Shown here one piece after another: positions 28,101 through 38,847 of a stretch of DNA of 64,000 nucleotides. Position 1 is the stretch's first letter. Every line of letters starts with the position of its first letter. Source of the stretch: Callipepla californica brunnescens (Eukaryota > Chordata > Aves > Galliformes > Odontophoridae). A model generated the notes under the pieces. That model saw nothing but the letters and a program-made list of their open reading frames with translations, was not told where the DNA came from and did no database searches. The stretch is taken from contig JALIRH010000013.1 of NCBI GenBank assembly GCA_023055505.1, forward strand, positions 5,208,001-5,272,000, read 5' to 3'. The position numbers were made by a program, and so were the translations under genes.

Positions 28101-31100
28101 AAAGCAGCCCATGGAGCTGCTCCCAGTGGATTGTAGCACCAAGTCCATGCGCTCCCATGTTCACCCAGTTGCAACTGAGAGAAGAGGCAATGCCAGTCCT
28201 GCTCTGTGCCCCATGCAGGTGTGACAGCTGGTCCAACTCAGATAGATCACTGGAGCAGACCTCATCAGATGATGTTTTCATCGACTCTCTGCAGTCCCAG
28301 CCCTCCTTGTACCTCGTGCAGCCATCCAGCACCGTGCACCAGGACGGAGCCCCGCTGGCAAACCCGAGCACGGTGCCCAGGAGCACGGACATGAGTGGGA
28401 CAGCCAGCGACTTGTCCTCCTCCTCTCCACTGCTGGGGACCCCGCTGACACCAACCTTCCCAATGGAGCAGAGCCAAAGCACACTGCCCTATGGCGTGAG
28501 CCAGCTGGATGTCCTCTCCAACACACCCCCACCACGGCCCCCCAAGCCCACCCACTTCTCGGACAGGAGAGGGGATGAGGCGGGCAGCGGTGTGCTGCAG
28601 AACGGCCATGCAGGGACCTGCCGTGCTCCAGTGGCACTGGTGCCCAGGAGGATCTCCCTGTCCAGCCTGGACAACGTGAGGAACTGGAAAGGTGAGTGCA
28701 AAACTGCATCCAAACCAGTTTGCGAGCAGGGTTCTGACCTATCTACCAGCGCATTCAGTTCTTGTCCTACTCTCTGCTTCTGAAGGTCAAAATGTGTGCT
28801 CGTGCAGGAGAAATGTCTTTTGGCTGTGCTTCTCCACACAGGGTCTTCTCTGTAAAAGCAGCAGTCTTTCCACGTGCTCAAAGAGCAGGAAGCCAGGGAG
28901 GTGGTGGGGGTGGGATGTAATCCTGGCTGAACCAGTGTCTCTGTGTCCTTCAGCAAATCCCCTCTGTCCCTGCATTTCCTTCTGGCAAGCCTGAGAACCT
29001 ACTGCAGAGCTAAATTGCTGCAGAGCAAGCTCAGCTTCCAGGTGAGGTGCATTGTTCTTGAAATACAGTCATTTCAAAATAATGGTTGGAAATTCAGAAT
29101 ATACAGATGTCAAAGTCCAATGCACACAGTATATGAGAGTTTTATTCTGTGGAGCCGCAGAACAAAGAGAAGCAGCTGAAATACCTGGCTGGAAAGCATC
29201 ACTTATTTTTCAGTGCCATGTCTTTTTGGATGACAAAGAAAATGCAGGGCTTTATAGACAAGTGTCCTCCAGCCCCCTGTAGAAATCATAGAACCATTAA
29301 GACCACTAGGATCATCTAGTCCAGCACACTCAGTGTCTGGGGCTGTTAGATCTTGCCCTTAAAGCTCACGCACTAGAGCAAGGAGACCTGTGCCCCAGGC
29401 TGTTTATCAATGTACAAACAATTCTTGGAAGGTTTTTGCAGAAACACCCATCAGTGGAAATGCTGTTCTTCATTATCTGTTACGTCTGTTTGCTCCCTGG
29501 AAAACATTACTTCTGCTTCCACGCATACACTGCTCCGACACCAGCAGCACGCTTGAGGTGGTTAACATTTCTCCATCCCAATTGAAGCCAAAATGCTCTT
29601 AAGAGGATTAAGTGCCCGAATGTCATGTTCTGCTACCATGCTGCAAGGTTATCTCTGCCTGACAGGGGGCAGCAATGAATTAATAAGTGCTGCAATTTTT
29701 TTCTTCTCCTGAGTGCAGCTGAAACTATTCGAAAGGTTAAACTCTGAAATAAAATGTGCTTCACAGAGAAAGAGCTGAGAAAGAAACAGGGAGAAAGCAG
29801 CTGCTCCTCATGAGCTCCTGCAGTTTGGTTCATTTATTTGCCCTTGGTAACCTGTAAATGCTGAGCTGCTGTAAGTCAACCTGCTGCAAAGGCAGCGTGT
29901 GCAGGTAAAGCACCTGTGTTGTGGCACCTACTGGTGGTGCCTCAACAGTCAGTGCCTGCTGATCCAAATCCATCTATGCCCACACTAACCTTGCTTAGCA
30001 CTTCTGCCTTTGGCATTGCCCCACACCCCAACACAGTGCTGATGTCTCCTGGGCCAGGGCAGGGTGTGGGTTCATGATGCTCCTGTCCAGGAACTCTGTA
30101 GAGCAGACAAAAACAGTTTACTGCACAGAAAAACAATTTTCCAGAATCGGATGGTAGCTGTAAGCATAGGTAGAAGTATATATGCCTATGTGTGCATATA
30201 GATATATAGATTCAAACACATGTGGTAGGTAGATGTTAAAGCACTTCTATTTCCTCCAAATCTCCCTGTTCCAATTTTCTGTCCTTCTTGAAAACAAAGT
30301 GTAACAGTCTTCCATTATTTAGCGTGAAATCTCACCGCACAGAGAAGAAACCTCCCAGCATTTCCCACCACTGATCATCTACACACTGCATGACACTCTT
30401 TTTCACCTTTTCCTTAAAAAATGAAGCTGACCTACACCGAGGCAGTCCAGACAAGGGGCACTGTGACCAGGCACTTTGTTTGTCCTCCACCAGCAAAAGG
30501 CATGTGCATCACATCAGCATTTCTGGGTGGCAGAGATAATTGCTCCCCTACGTTACGTTTGCTCACACACTTTCAGTACAACACATGCTCCCCTCATACC
30601 CTAGGCACCTAAATGGATTTCAAAGCAATAACAAAATAATCCTCCCTCCAGTCCCTTTTATACCGTAGGTGGGCAACAGAGGGACTGGAGCAGGTGTTGG
30701 GTTCAAGTGCTGGTCTGCTTGGTTGCTTGCTCTGCACCACACCAGCCTTTCTCCCCAGCAAGCTGCTTGTGTCTGTGGGCAGCATCATTTACAGCAGGAT
30801 TACATGTGAGTAATTTCCTTGGTTTCATCGTGCTTAAAATAGCTGTAATTGTTCTTGAAACACTACCAAGTTAGTTTTGCTCCTATATATCATTGGATTT
30901 CCTTGTTTAGGGTAAATAGCAGGAGTTCTGCAATCTCTGTAAAGCTGTGGTTATTTTAAAACCATATGCTTTACTCCAGAATTATCTCCATGAGGTTGCT
31001 CTGGCCTGCCACATTTTGAATCCCTCTTTTTCCTTGCAGCAGACATGGAAGGCAGTTCTTTAAGAAGTCGGGACAAGAGGCTTAGCTTGAATTTGGTAAG

Positions 31101-34100
31101 TACTGTGAATAAATTTAAACACAGGTGCATGACAGACTTCAGAATGTGAGTTATTTCACATCCTGATGGACAGTCACTTCTCTCCTGTGAGAACTTTAAG
31201 AATGGAAGAAGCCCTTCGCTTTGGGCAATGTCAGTGCCAATCCTTTGTGCCCAAGGGAAGGGGGAGGCCACAATATGGAGCTCCTGCTTTTAAAGCAGAC
31301 AAAGCCAGATGTGCTGTGAAGGACACTAACCTCTAGAATGAACCTCTTGACCACGGGCACCCGAGAAAACTGCTTCTCTCTTGAAAAAAGAGGTCTAAAG
31401 AAGCCTGCCACTTCCTGATCCCAAGGAACACCTTCTCTCAGAACATAGGGAAGTCACTGCCTCAAGGCCAAGTGATTCAGAACTCTGCCAGCCCAGAGCT
31501 CTTGGCTCAGCTTTTGACAGCTGTGGGTTATGTGTAGCACCATCAGGCATCATGCAACCAGCCTTCTGCCTGGCACTGAACACTGTTTTCTGAGTGGGAG
31601 TTCCTCTGCTGCTCATATGCAAGCCCTGGTGGTGTGCAGTGGATGCCTACCTCCCCTTTGAAAGCTTGCAGATTTGCTGGTCCTCTCTTCTCAATGCTCA
31701 GCCAGCACCAGCCTGCATGACATGAATCTCTAGCGTTTGTTCTCAGCTGTCAGAAATAACTTGGATGCCTGCACCTCTGCTCTCTCAGCTCCTACATTTG
31801 CCAAAACCTAGTTCACCTGATGTTCTCCTTTCAGATGTTTTCATATAAAAGGGCCTCCATATCACAGCTCAGAATTGATGCTGGAAGGGGCAAATGCAGC
31901 CTTGCTGAAGTCAGAGGATTTAACTCCTGAGGTTACCCATAAATTGGGTCTTACTTTCCAGCACTGAGTGGCTGAGCTCAGCTGTGGGCTCTTCCACACT
32001 GGCACGAGCATTTGAACACATGTGTTTCTCCTATCCTCCTAGCCTGCACTTCTTGGTGAGGTCCCACTGAGACCTCTCAGTTTGTTCAGGGCAAGCTGTT
32101 TGTTCACCACCGTTTCTCTCTCCTTTCCTCCCTCTCCTCTGAAGCCCTGCCGCTTCTCCCCGCTCTACTCAACGGCTGTGGATGGAGCAGAAGACAACTA
32201 CGTGCCCATGCGCCCCAGCACCTCTCCCTCGGCACCTGGCTCTGACTGCTCCCCTGATGGCTACATCCCCATGAGCCCCAGCTCAGCCACCTTCACCTTC
32301 CCTGTTGTCACCACTGAAAAAGTCACCAGCCCCTTACCTGAGCTGCCCTCTGACCTGGAGCCGCCCCCGGTGAACCGAGACCTCAAGCCTCGCAGGAAAT
32401 GTAAGGCCTAAAGAGCAACCGCTAGCTACGGGCCCTGGTGCAGGGGACACAAGTGATCTCCTCTGGAAGTGGCCCTGGCACATTTCACGTGTGTTAGCAT
32501 AGTGCAGCGGTGTGGACCCACTCTGCACATGACCACGTGGATGTAACCTGTGAGACAGGAGGCTAAACCCTGTGTGCTGCTGTCTCAGCAGCTCCCCTGC
32601 CTCCCAGGAGCCGGGCATCTAGGCACTCAAATCCTCACACCCAATGTGGGCTGTTGGTTAAATATTCGTTTGGTAGGTGCAAATGTCTCGCTTTCATTAG
32701 GAATGTGTCCTGTTCGTGATTTTGCAGACGGTAATTTTCCTTTCTGCCTTTCATGGCACTTCCAAAATTTGGGTTGCACTTTCAGATATACTGGGGAAAA
32801 AAATGAGCTCTGCAAAGAAGGAATTGCTGAAACCAAGTCTATACTTAAGCTCTTTGGGCTGCAGAGCCACAGGGCTACTCAGAAATTCATTGAGGAAATG
32901 CTACATGAAGCAGGAAGAGAAATTTAGAGTGCTGCTAGAAAGCAGAGCAAGCTCAGGTCCTTTCTTAGAGGGTGTTGAGAACTGAGTGGAAAAGGTACAC
33001 TGGTGGTGAGGAGTGATCCTCTCTACGTGTAGGACCTTTGGGTTTAGGAGTGAGCCCAAAGCCTTGACCTGAATGTGAGCTGGGCTCCCCTTGCAGGCAG
33101 CACGTGCTGAGGCAAGGACAGGAGTCTTGCAGAGCATTTATTGTCCTGATGCTCATTGCATTTATTCTGTTCCTTTTGGATAAATGAAAGACTTTGCTTT
33201 CCTGCACTGACTGAAGCAGACATCTGTTACTGATTTCAATCTACTACATTTTGTGAAATACTCCGTTAATTTCTTACTATCATTAAAAAACTGCATCTTT
33301 CTAATCAATCCATGCTTTTCATGCCTCTTGCTCTTGCAAATGTAGCTTCTTTTGTATCTCCTTGCAGCACGGCCACCTCCTTTGGACTTGAGAAACCTCT
33401 CCACAATCCGGGAGCATGCTGCCGTGACCAGAATGTGGACTGTGCCTTAGTAAGTCAACAAGAAATCCACCATTCCAATCTTTCAGGCGTTAACATTGTG
33501 AAATGGAGTTAAAAATAACTGATCACCTTCCATGAGATAGAGTTTCCTGGCAAAGTTCACAAAGCAGAATTCTGCAGGGCTCCTTCCAATATCCCCCAGG
33601 CTTTTTGCTGTCTCTAGAAGTCAAGGTTCCATGTCAAGACAGGTAGCTCCAGTGAGCTGAACATCACTCAGTGCTGCCATGAGGGATGTGGGCTGGGTAT
33701 CTTGCAGCTCAAGGTTTGCACAAAACTGGCTCTCTTTTGAAGATTCCTTCTGAAAAGACCAGAACTAACCTGTGCTCTGGAGTGCTTGTTGTGGTGGCAA
33801 AACTTCGACTTCAGGCAATTCACGAGCAGGGGAAGTCACAGTGGGATGCCTGGGGGAAAGCCTGGCCGTGCTGACCCCTGTCCTGGCCCAACCATTGAGA
33901 ACCCCTCAGCTGCCCAGCACAGGCTGCCTGAGGGAAGCCCAGCAGCCTTCCCAGCATCCCTGCCAGAGTGCCACGGTTAATGAGTGCTGACACAGTGCAG
34001 AGTCCTGAAGGATAACGAGCTCAGAGGGAGTTTGCATGCTTCGCATTAACAAAACTAAAAAAGGACTATGTCCGGAGCTAATAAAGCAGAAGGAATTACA

Positions 34101-37025
34101 CTGTCCATGCTGCACGAAGTAGCCATCCAACTTCCTAGTGACTAACCCCATTGTGCCAGCCTGCAGTAATTCACTCGTGATATACCTGACAGCGATGTTA
34201 GTGGAAGAGATTTCCCTGAACAAGGGCTGAGCGGCAGCCATCTCTGCACACAGACAGCATGTGTTTACATGGTGTTCAGAGCCAGCCAAGTCCCTCTGCA
34301 TTCCCTTCCAGGAGGTGATTAATTCGCGTTCATCTCCCAGAAGCAGGTACCCACACAACACACTGCCCCACTGGCACTCGTTTCCCAAACCAACGCTCTC
34401 TGTTTGTGCCCCTTGAAGGAGAATGGCTCCAATATTTATGCTTTCTGCCATAGCAGAGATGGTAAACTTTCATTAAAAGAAAATAAAAATAAAAATAAAA
34501 GCAACTGAGACGCTGACAAGATTATAACACTTTTTCTGGAACTAAGGAATATTTTTGGACGTCCTCTCCATAAAAGCTGCAGCGTTAGTGTGAGTTTATT
34601 CACCATATGGACTGTGTCAGGCTTTGGCTTCATTTCAGAGCATCTGTAAGATGCTTCCTTAACCTCTCCTGTGTTTTTCTTCATAGCAATCGAATGAGCT
34701 TTATCTCACCAGAAAGAGACGGTATTAATTCAGCAAGAATATTTGCCAATTCAGTTTCCGGAGAAGAGGAAGAAAGTTACATTCATATGGTAATCTTCAT
34801 TTTCACACAGCCATCCTTTGCTTTATTCTGCTCTGTCACATTGATGGAGAATGTAGAAGTTTGTTTTCTAAGAAAAAATGTTGAGGAGGTTTGTCCTTTG
34901 CCTTCTGTTTCAACAAAAATGATGAAACGGTTTTAAACCAAAGACAGTGGGACCAATTTACAGAGAGATAAGGGGAGCCCTTCTTCTGCTCTGCAGAACT
35001 CAGCTGTTCGCCCACGAATGTTGCTGAGCAGTTCCAAGAGATCACAGGGATCAGCCATATTTACATGAGAACTCATTAAGGCGAAGGCAAATTAAATCTT
35101 TTCACCTCTCAGAAGCGTGCCCTGCAAGGTCTCCTAGGAAATGACAGAAAGCCGTTAGCGCACTTCCTAAAGAAACACACCAAATATTGTGCAGAAACAG
35201 AACACCCATTACAGTCTCCTTTTGCTTCTGCTTTGGCTGGTGGCACTAACCCCACTTCCCATCCCACGAGAGAAGAACATCTGGCTTTGTGGCTTCCTTT
35301 TCTTCATTCACTCTCTAGCCGTAGCTTGCAAAAGACCAGAACCTCAGTTTCCTTTGAGTTTTGGGTAGAAATTCATCCCAAATCCCTCGATCTGAGCCAC
35401 TGTCTACACATTTGTTGGGCTGAAGCCCAACAGCAAAAGCTGTTCAAATACACTGCAAAACTGACCGCAGAATCCATACACAGTCATCTCAAATTTTAAC
35501 CCACATCTTTATCAAAACCTGCTCGATAGGGCAGTTCCAAGTGTAGCTGTTCCCCTTCTGATGTTTCCAGTCAGTTAAACCCCACCACGTGTTTGTGATC
35601 ATTCCCTGACACTCTGAGTTGCTAGATTTGGAAGGGTTACCCCCACGATGGTTCAGCTGGCACCCCTCAAATGTGAGCCTTCCAGGGGCTTGGGGTGAGG
35701 AGCTGAGCACCTGAGAATGCTGTCTAAATCAGAATGAGATTCAGCATGGTTTGCTTGTTCTGCTATCATTACCAGGAGGAAAAAGGCACTCCACTCCCAT
35801 ATGGCATGTGACAGCTAATCAGCACCACCCTGCAGTTAGCCACCAAATGCCCCTTTGGGTGCTGGCTGTCCTCACTGTGCTGTCCAGAGAGTCTGCACCC
35901 AAGGCTGTACTGCTTCCTCCTGGGATCATATTTTAAGCGCATTAAAAGTTTCTCTTCTTTCCTGACAGGAGCACAGACAGGCAACATCTCCATACAGTGG
36001 TGCTTTTCCATGGACAAGGAAATCTAACCTTGATTACTTAGCATTGGATTTTAATTCTGCTTCCCCATCCCCCGTACAGAAGGTATGAGTCCCCTGCCAA
36101 GAACCCCAGCCTCCTCACTCTGTATCTACTGGAAGGAAATCGAGATCCAGAGCCCTTTTCTGCTAGGTGCCCGAGGGATGCGCAGCAGTGAGGGCTTGTG
36201 GGCAAGCTTGTTGGTGCTTGGAGGATCTCTGCATGCTCTCCCATCTCCACTGAGTCTCCACAAACCCTTTCCTGCTAGTTTTCCCCCAAATCTCTTTGCA
36301 GTAACAAGTTTACAGCCCACGATATATTCCCCAGGTAAAACTGTACCATCTCTTGTAACACAGCAAAATGTGCATCCTTATTCTTCCATCTCCAAAAACA
36401 TTTTAATTTCTTTAGCAATGCTGAGAAAATGCAGTCCTTGTTCCAAAGAGCTCGCAGCCTGCACAGGTGGTGAGCAGGTACCACTGCAAGCTAAGGATAC
36501 TGCGTGTTCAGGAAGTTCTGTGTCCTGTAGATCGTTTTCCCCATCAGCTAGCACTGCTGGAGGCAAAAGACTTAGGACACCAAAGACTTCTTCAATGCAG
36601 AGCACCCCTCTGGTTAAAGTGCAGGCATGTTATCCCAGCAGCAGCACTGCTTGCTTGATGAGGATGATGATCTGCGTGGAAATAGCCAGGACAGCCATCT
36701 CCCTGAGTGGGCTGAGCAGCAGGGTGGAGGATGGATGGCTGTAGCTCAGGCAGGCTGTAAAGCAGTGCTTCTGTCAGCTGATGTCACTGCAAGCTTCGGG
36801 GTGAAGTGAGGCAGAGAACAAGGGATAGCAGGAAATGGAGCCAGGCTTCACTACCGTCCCTTCTCGTCCTAAAATGAATGTGATGTTTTTCTCCCCTGTC
36901 TCTCACAGAAACCGTTTCTTTCTGAGGAGCAGAGAGTGGACTATGTCCAGGTAGATGAGCAGAAGACTCAGGCGTTACAGAACACTAAGCAGGAATGGAC
37001 AGATGAGAGGCAATCAAAAGTTTAA
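21855..37025 (+). CDS. GAB3, GRB2-associated-binding protein 3 (5' partial, 9 exons)
   Basis: GAB3 is a cytoplasmic docking adaptor that is tyrosine-phosphorylated below growth-factor and cytokine receptors and recruits PI3K p85, SHP2 and Grb2. Nine exons join in frame with GT-AG introns and give 1722 coding bases, or 573 residues and a TAA stop. Adding about 24 residues from the absent first exon gives roughly 597, close to the 586 of human GAB3. In order the protein shows most of the PH domain, a serine-rich region, PPPRPPKP, RRIS, YVPM, YIPM, a PxxxRxxKP Grb2 site, YIHM, YLAL and C-terminal YVQV. As recalled, the PH sequence (RRGRMSGNPDVLEYYRN) and the RDKRLSLNL and LPDYL segments match GAB3 better than GAB1 or GAB2. 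The reading frame is intact with no stop or frameshift. Confidence 0.95.
22159..27160 (+). other. GAB3 intron 2, includes a CR1 fragment
   Basis: The 5.0-kb intron runs from GTATGA to CTTACAG. Apart from a CR1 3' end near 25075-25148, I saw no exon, RNA gene or larger repeat. Open frames here lack recognisable protein similarity. Confidence 0.8.
25075..25148 (+). mobile_element. CR1 LINE 3'-end fragment
   Basis: GGTTGGACTCGATGATCTCT, then AGGTCCCTCC, then ACAATCCTGTGACTC is the typical 3' terminus of avian CR1 on the + strand. Only the last 70 or so bases remain, the usual outcome of 5'-truncated CR1 insertion. Confidence 0.88.
27161..27377 (+). CDS. GAB3 exon 3
   Basis: The exon follows CCCCTTACAG and ends before GTAACG. 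Its 217 bases run from phase 1 to phase 2. It encodes a Ser/Thr/Pro-rich linker starting GSVESLS and then ESGSVFLPDYLFLSNCESG, which resembles the LPDYLVLSNCE segment I recall in mammalian GAB3 and do not recall in GAB2. It separates the PH domain from the docking region. Reading into the following intron meets TAA at once, so intron retention would truncate the protein. Confidence 0.92.
27378..28218 (+). other. GAB3 intron 3
   Basis: The 0.84-kb intron runs from GTAACG to CATGCAG. Its last 250 bases happen to be open in the frame of the next exon. I saw no repeat or other feature. Confidence 0.85.
28219..28691 (+). CDS. GAB3 exon 4 (docking region with Grb2 SH3 site)
   Basis: This is the largest exon, 473 bases from phase 2 to phase 1, following CATGCAG and ending before GTGAGT. 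It begins RCDSWSNSDRSLEQ, with serines in a basic setting. It carries the proline motif PPPRPPKP at 28526-28549, equivalent to the first Grb2 SH3-binding site of Gab proteins. RRIS at 28646-28657 is a likely basophilic-kinase or 14-3-3 site. The part between these motifs is low in conservation and probably disordered. Confidence 0.94.
28692..31039 (+). other. GAB3 intron 4, includes a CR1 fragment
   Basis: The 2.35-kb intron runs from GTGAGT to CTTGCAG. It contains a CR1 3' remnant at about 29283-29345 and an AT-rich stretch near 30178-30212. No exon was recognised. Confidence 0.82.
29283..29345 (-). mobile_element. CR1 LINE 3'-end fragment
   Basis: AATCATAGAACCATTAAG and then GATCATCTAGTCCAGCAC match the complement of the avian CR1 3' end. 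The part with GGTTGGAAAGGACC is damaged, so the copy is old. Confidence 0.82.
31040..31095 (+). CDS. GAB3 exon 5 (56 bp)
   Basis: This small exon follows CCTTGCAG and ends before GTAAGT. It runs from phase 1 to phase 0. It encodes ADMEGSSLRSRDKRLSLNL, whose RDKRLSLNL end is the same as I recall in human GAB3. The RLSL serine in a basic setting could be phosphorylated. It was found from reading frame and phase continuity, since it is too short to stand out as an open frame. Confidence 0.9.
31096..32144 (+). other. GAB3 intron 5
   Basis: The 1.05-kb intron runs from GTAAGT to CTGAAG, with a long pyrimidine tract (CTCTCCTTTCCTCCCTCTCC) before the acceptor. I saw nothing else in it. Confidence 0.85.
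32145..32400 (+). CDS. GAB3 exon 6 (two YxxM sites and main Grb2 site)
   Basis: The exon has 256 bases, phase 0 to phase 1, following CTGAAG and ending before GTAAGG. It encodes PCRFSPLY, then YVPM at 32199-32210 and YIPM at 32262-32273. These are YxxM sites that bind the PI3K p85 SH2 domains once phosphorylated. Near its end PPPVNRDLKP at 32361-32390 fits PxxxRxxKP, the atypical motif bound by the Grb2 C-terminal SH3 domain. All the residues that matter for these motifs are intact. Confidence 0.95.
32401..33367 (+). other. GAB3 intron 6
   Basis: The 0.97-kb intron runs from GTAAGG to TTGCAG. No repeat or extra exon was seen. Confidence 0.85.
33368..33449 (+). CDS. GAB3 exon 7 (82 bp)
   Basis: The exon follows CCTTGCAG and ends before GTAAGT. 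It runs from phase 1 to phase 2. It encodes RPPPLDLRNLSTIREHA and then a less conserved stretch ending TVP. PPPLDLRN with the following hydrophobic pattern is shared by Gab proteins just after the Grb2 site. Confidence 0.9.
33450..34686 (+). other. GAB3 intron 7
   Basis: The 1.24-kb intron runs from GTAAGT to CTTCATAG. An AAAAT-type simple repeat lies at about 34480-34500. Nothing else was recognised. Confidence 0.85.
34480..34500. repeat. (AAAAT)n simple repeat
   Basis: Four or so copies of an A4-5T unit form a short microsatellite inside GAB3 intron 7. Confidence 0.8.
34687..34789 (+). CDS. GAB3 exon 8 (third YxxM)
   Basis: The exon follows CTTCATAG and ends before GTAATC. Its 103 bases run from phase 2 to phase 0. 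It encodes MSFISPERDGINSARIFAN and ends with EEEESYIHM. YIHM at 34778-34789 is the third YxxM motif. Human GAB3 has YIEM at the same place as I recall. The acidic residues before the tyrosine suit tyrosine kinases. Confidence 0.93.
34790..35968 (+). other. GAB3 intron 8
   Basis: The 1.18-kb intron runs from GTAATC to CTGACAG. I saw no repeat or exon in it. Confidence 0.85.
35969..36082 (+). CDS. GAB3 exon 9 (first SHP2 site)
   Basis: This symmetric exon of 114 bases (phase 0 to 0) follows CTGACAG and ends before GTATGA. It encodes EHRQATSPYSGAFPW and then KSNLDYLALDFNSASPSP. YLAL at 36035-36046 is the first of the paired tyrosine sites that bind and activate SHP2. Because the exon keeps the frame, skipping it would remove one SHP2 site without truncating the protein. 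Confidence 0.94.
36083..36908 (+). other. GAB3 intron 9
   Basis: The 0.83-kb intron runs from GTATGA to CTCACAG. It contains a chance open frame but no recognised feature. Confidence 0.85.
36909..37025 (+). CDS. GAB3 exon 10 (C-terminus, second SHP2 site)
   Basis: The terminal coding exon follows TCTCACAG. It encodes KPFLSEEQRVDYVQVDEQ and then KTQALQNTKQEWTDERQSKV, and ends with TAA at 37023-37025. YVQV at 36942-36953 is the second SHP2-binding tyrosine. This tail is the most conserved part of the Gab family C-terminus and fixes the end of the gene. Confidence 0.96.
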   Translation, partial: KPFLSEEQRVDYVQVDEQKTQALQNTKQEWTDERQSKV

Positions 37026-38832
37026 AGGAAGAAGATTGGGATCTGGAGATTTTTTTGCACTGGAACCATGATGTCAATGAAGCAGCTACCACAGAGTTCA
37101 AAGGCAGAGAGAGCGAAGAAGCTGTAAGATGCTTACAGTCTTCAGAGCAGTGGCATTTTTACCAGAAACCTTTGATTTCATCTGGAAATAGTATGGTGAA
37201 TGAGCGAGTGCTTCACTGATGCTTAAAGTAATGCATTACTCTTCTTACTGCCCTTACTGGTAAGCTACATGGTACCACTTCTGGCATGATCCTGGGACAA
37301 GTCATACACTTCATGTTAACAAATCCACTACATGTTGCATTAATCTGGTTGGTCCTGCCCTTTCCCTCTGCTGCATAATTCCTAGTTGCTAAAGCTATTT
37401 TTTGATATTCCTACAAGTGCTGTGGGTGCTCGGGCTGCCTGTGGCAGTAAGCATCTGTCAGGTATCGATGACTAATCAACTAAGGGCTAAAATACTGAAA
37501 CAATAAGAAGAACTTTTCAAGTTTATAGCGCTCAAGCAAAGAGAAATTTGGAAAATATTTTTCCCCTGCGTTTAAAAGGTCTGACTCTGAGCTGATGCTG
37601 CCAGGAGCTCGAAACGAGACTGTGTACTGGTGGGACTGGGACATGTGGGCATTGACCCTCTGGTTGACGACCGTCGTGTTGGGCTTCTGCTCTCTGCTGT
37701 GGCTCATCCTCGTCACCCCTCGCTCTGATTACTACTGATGTTTTCTCCCTATCTTGAGGAGTGTCTTCAGCACAGCACAGCTGCTCCTCTAGCAGGAGGC
37801 TGCTGACACACAGCTCTCAGCTGGCTGAAAAAAGAGAAAGGGAAGCTGCGAGCCTGTTTCTGCAAGTCTTGGGAGACCTGGCGAAGGATCAAGAATGCTT
37901 TCATTCAAACTGCAGAAGAAATGCCATTGGAATCGCTGGTTGTCAAACTGATTGTTTCATCAGACTCACCCCAAAAAAGGGAAAATTAAGAAGTGCACTG
38001 CGGTCTGTGAGAGGCTAGCAGGCGTGGTAAAGGAAAACAACGTGGTGTGAGGAACTCTGGGTTCAGGAAGCTGATCTACCTTGGGTCTTGTTAGGGACAC
38101 TATCTCAGGATCATATATGTGTATAGTTTGATATTTAACTTTGAAAGCTTGTCTGCAATCTATTTTAAGATGGCACATAGCCACTGTAGTACTGGCAATT
38201 TGCGGTGCGGTGACCCACACCAGATTTGATCTTTGCTCGTGCAGGTAAGTCCCACTGGCCAGAGAGGCCTGATCCTGCCAGCATAGATTTCCTCTTGGAC
38301 AAAGCCAAGTCACTGGCCCGTTGCGTGCCTGCTGTACCACGCTACCACCAGACCTCCCCAGAACGCTGATTGACCGAGCAGTGGCTGTGGCAGCATCATC
38401 ACAGACATTGTTGGCACTGAAAGTCTCTCCTTACTGCTTTCCCTCCAGCCCCTGGGCTCACCAGGTGGGCTGAGCTGTATGTCCTGCAGGAAGGGGCCAC
38501 CTTGAGAGCAGTTATGCTGCTTTCCTCCTACCTCAAGACAGCTGAAGTGCTCGCAAGTCTTGCTGTTTCCCTAGGTCAGATGCGGAGCTGGGTATCTGGC
38601 TGACACCCTTTGCCAGCACCTCTGCTGCCCCAGGGCAAACTGGGCACCTGGCTTCACAGACAGAAGTTGACCTGGGTGAGAGATGCTTAGAAAATCAGAT
38701 TGCTGCTGCAGGATGTTCCTTCTTCTCCACCCCACCCAAAGCTCTAAAATGAAAGCTGATGTCTGGAGAATTCATAAGGAATTTACGCTTTTCAGCATAA
38801 AATCTTATGTGAAATTTAGTTTTTGAGCCCCC

Positions 38833-38847
38833 TTTTTTTTTTTTTTT
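38833..38847. repeat. poly(T) tract, 15 bp
   Basis: A run of 15 T lies within the presumed GAB3 3' UTR. Confidence 0.9.

Noticed and set aside
21855..37025. Identity as GAB2 or GAB1
   Set aside because: The PH segment RRGRMSGNPDVLEYYRN, the LPDYLFLSNCE linker and the RDKRLSLNL exon fit GAB3 as I recall it. GAB1 and GAB2 differ in these places.
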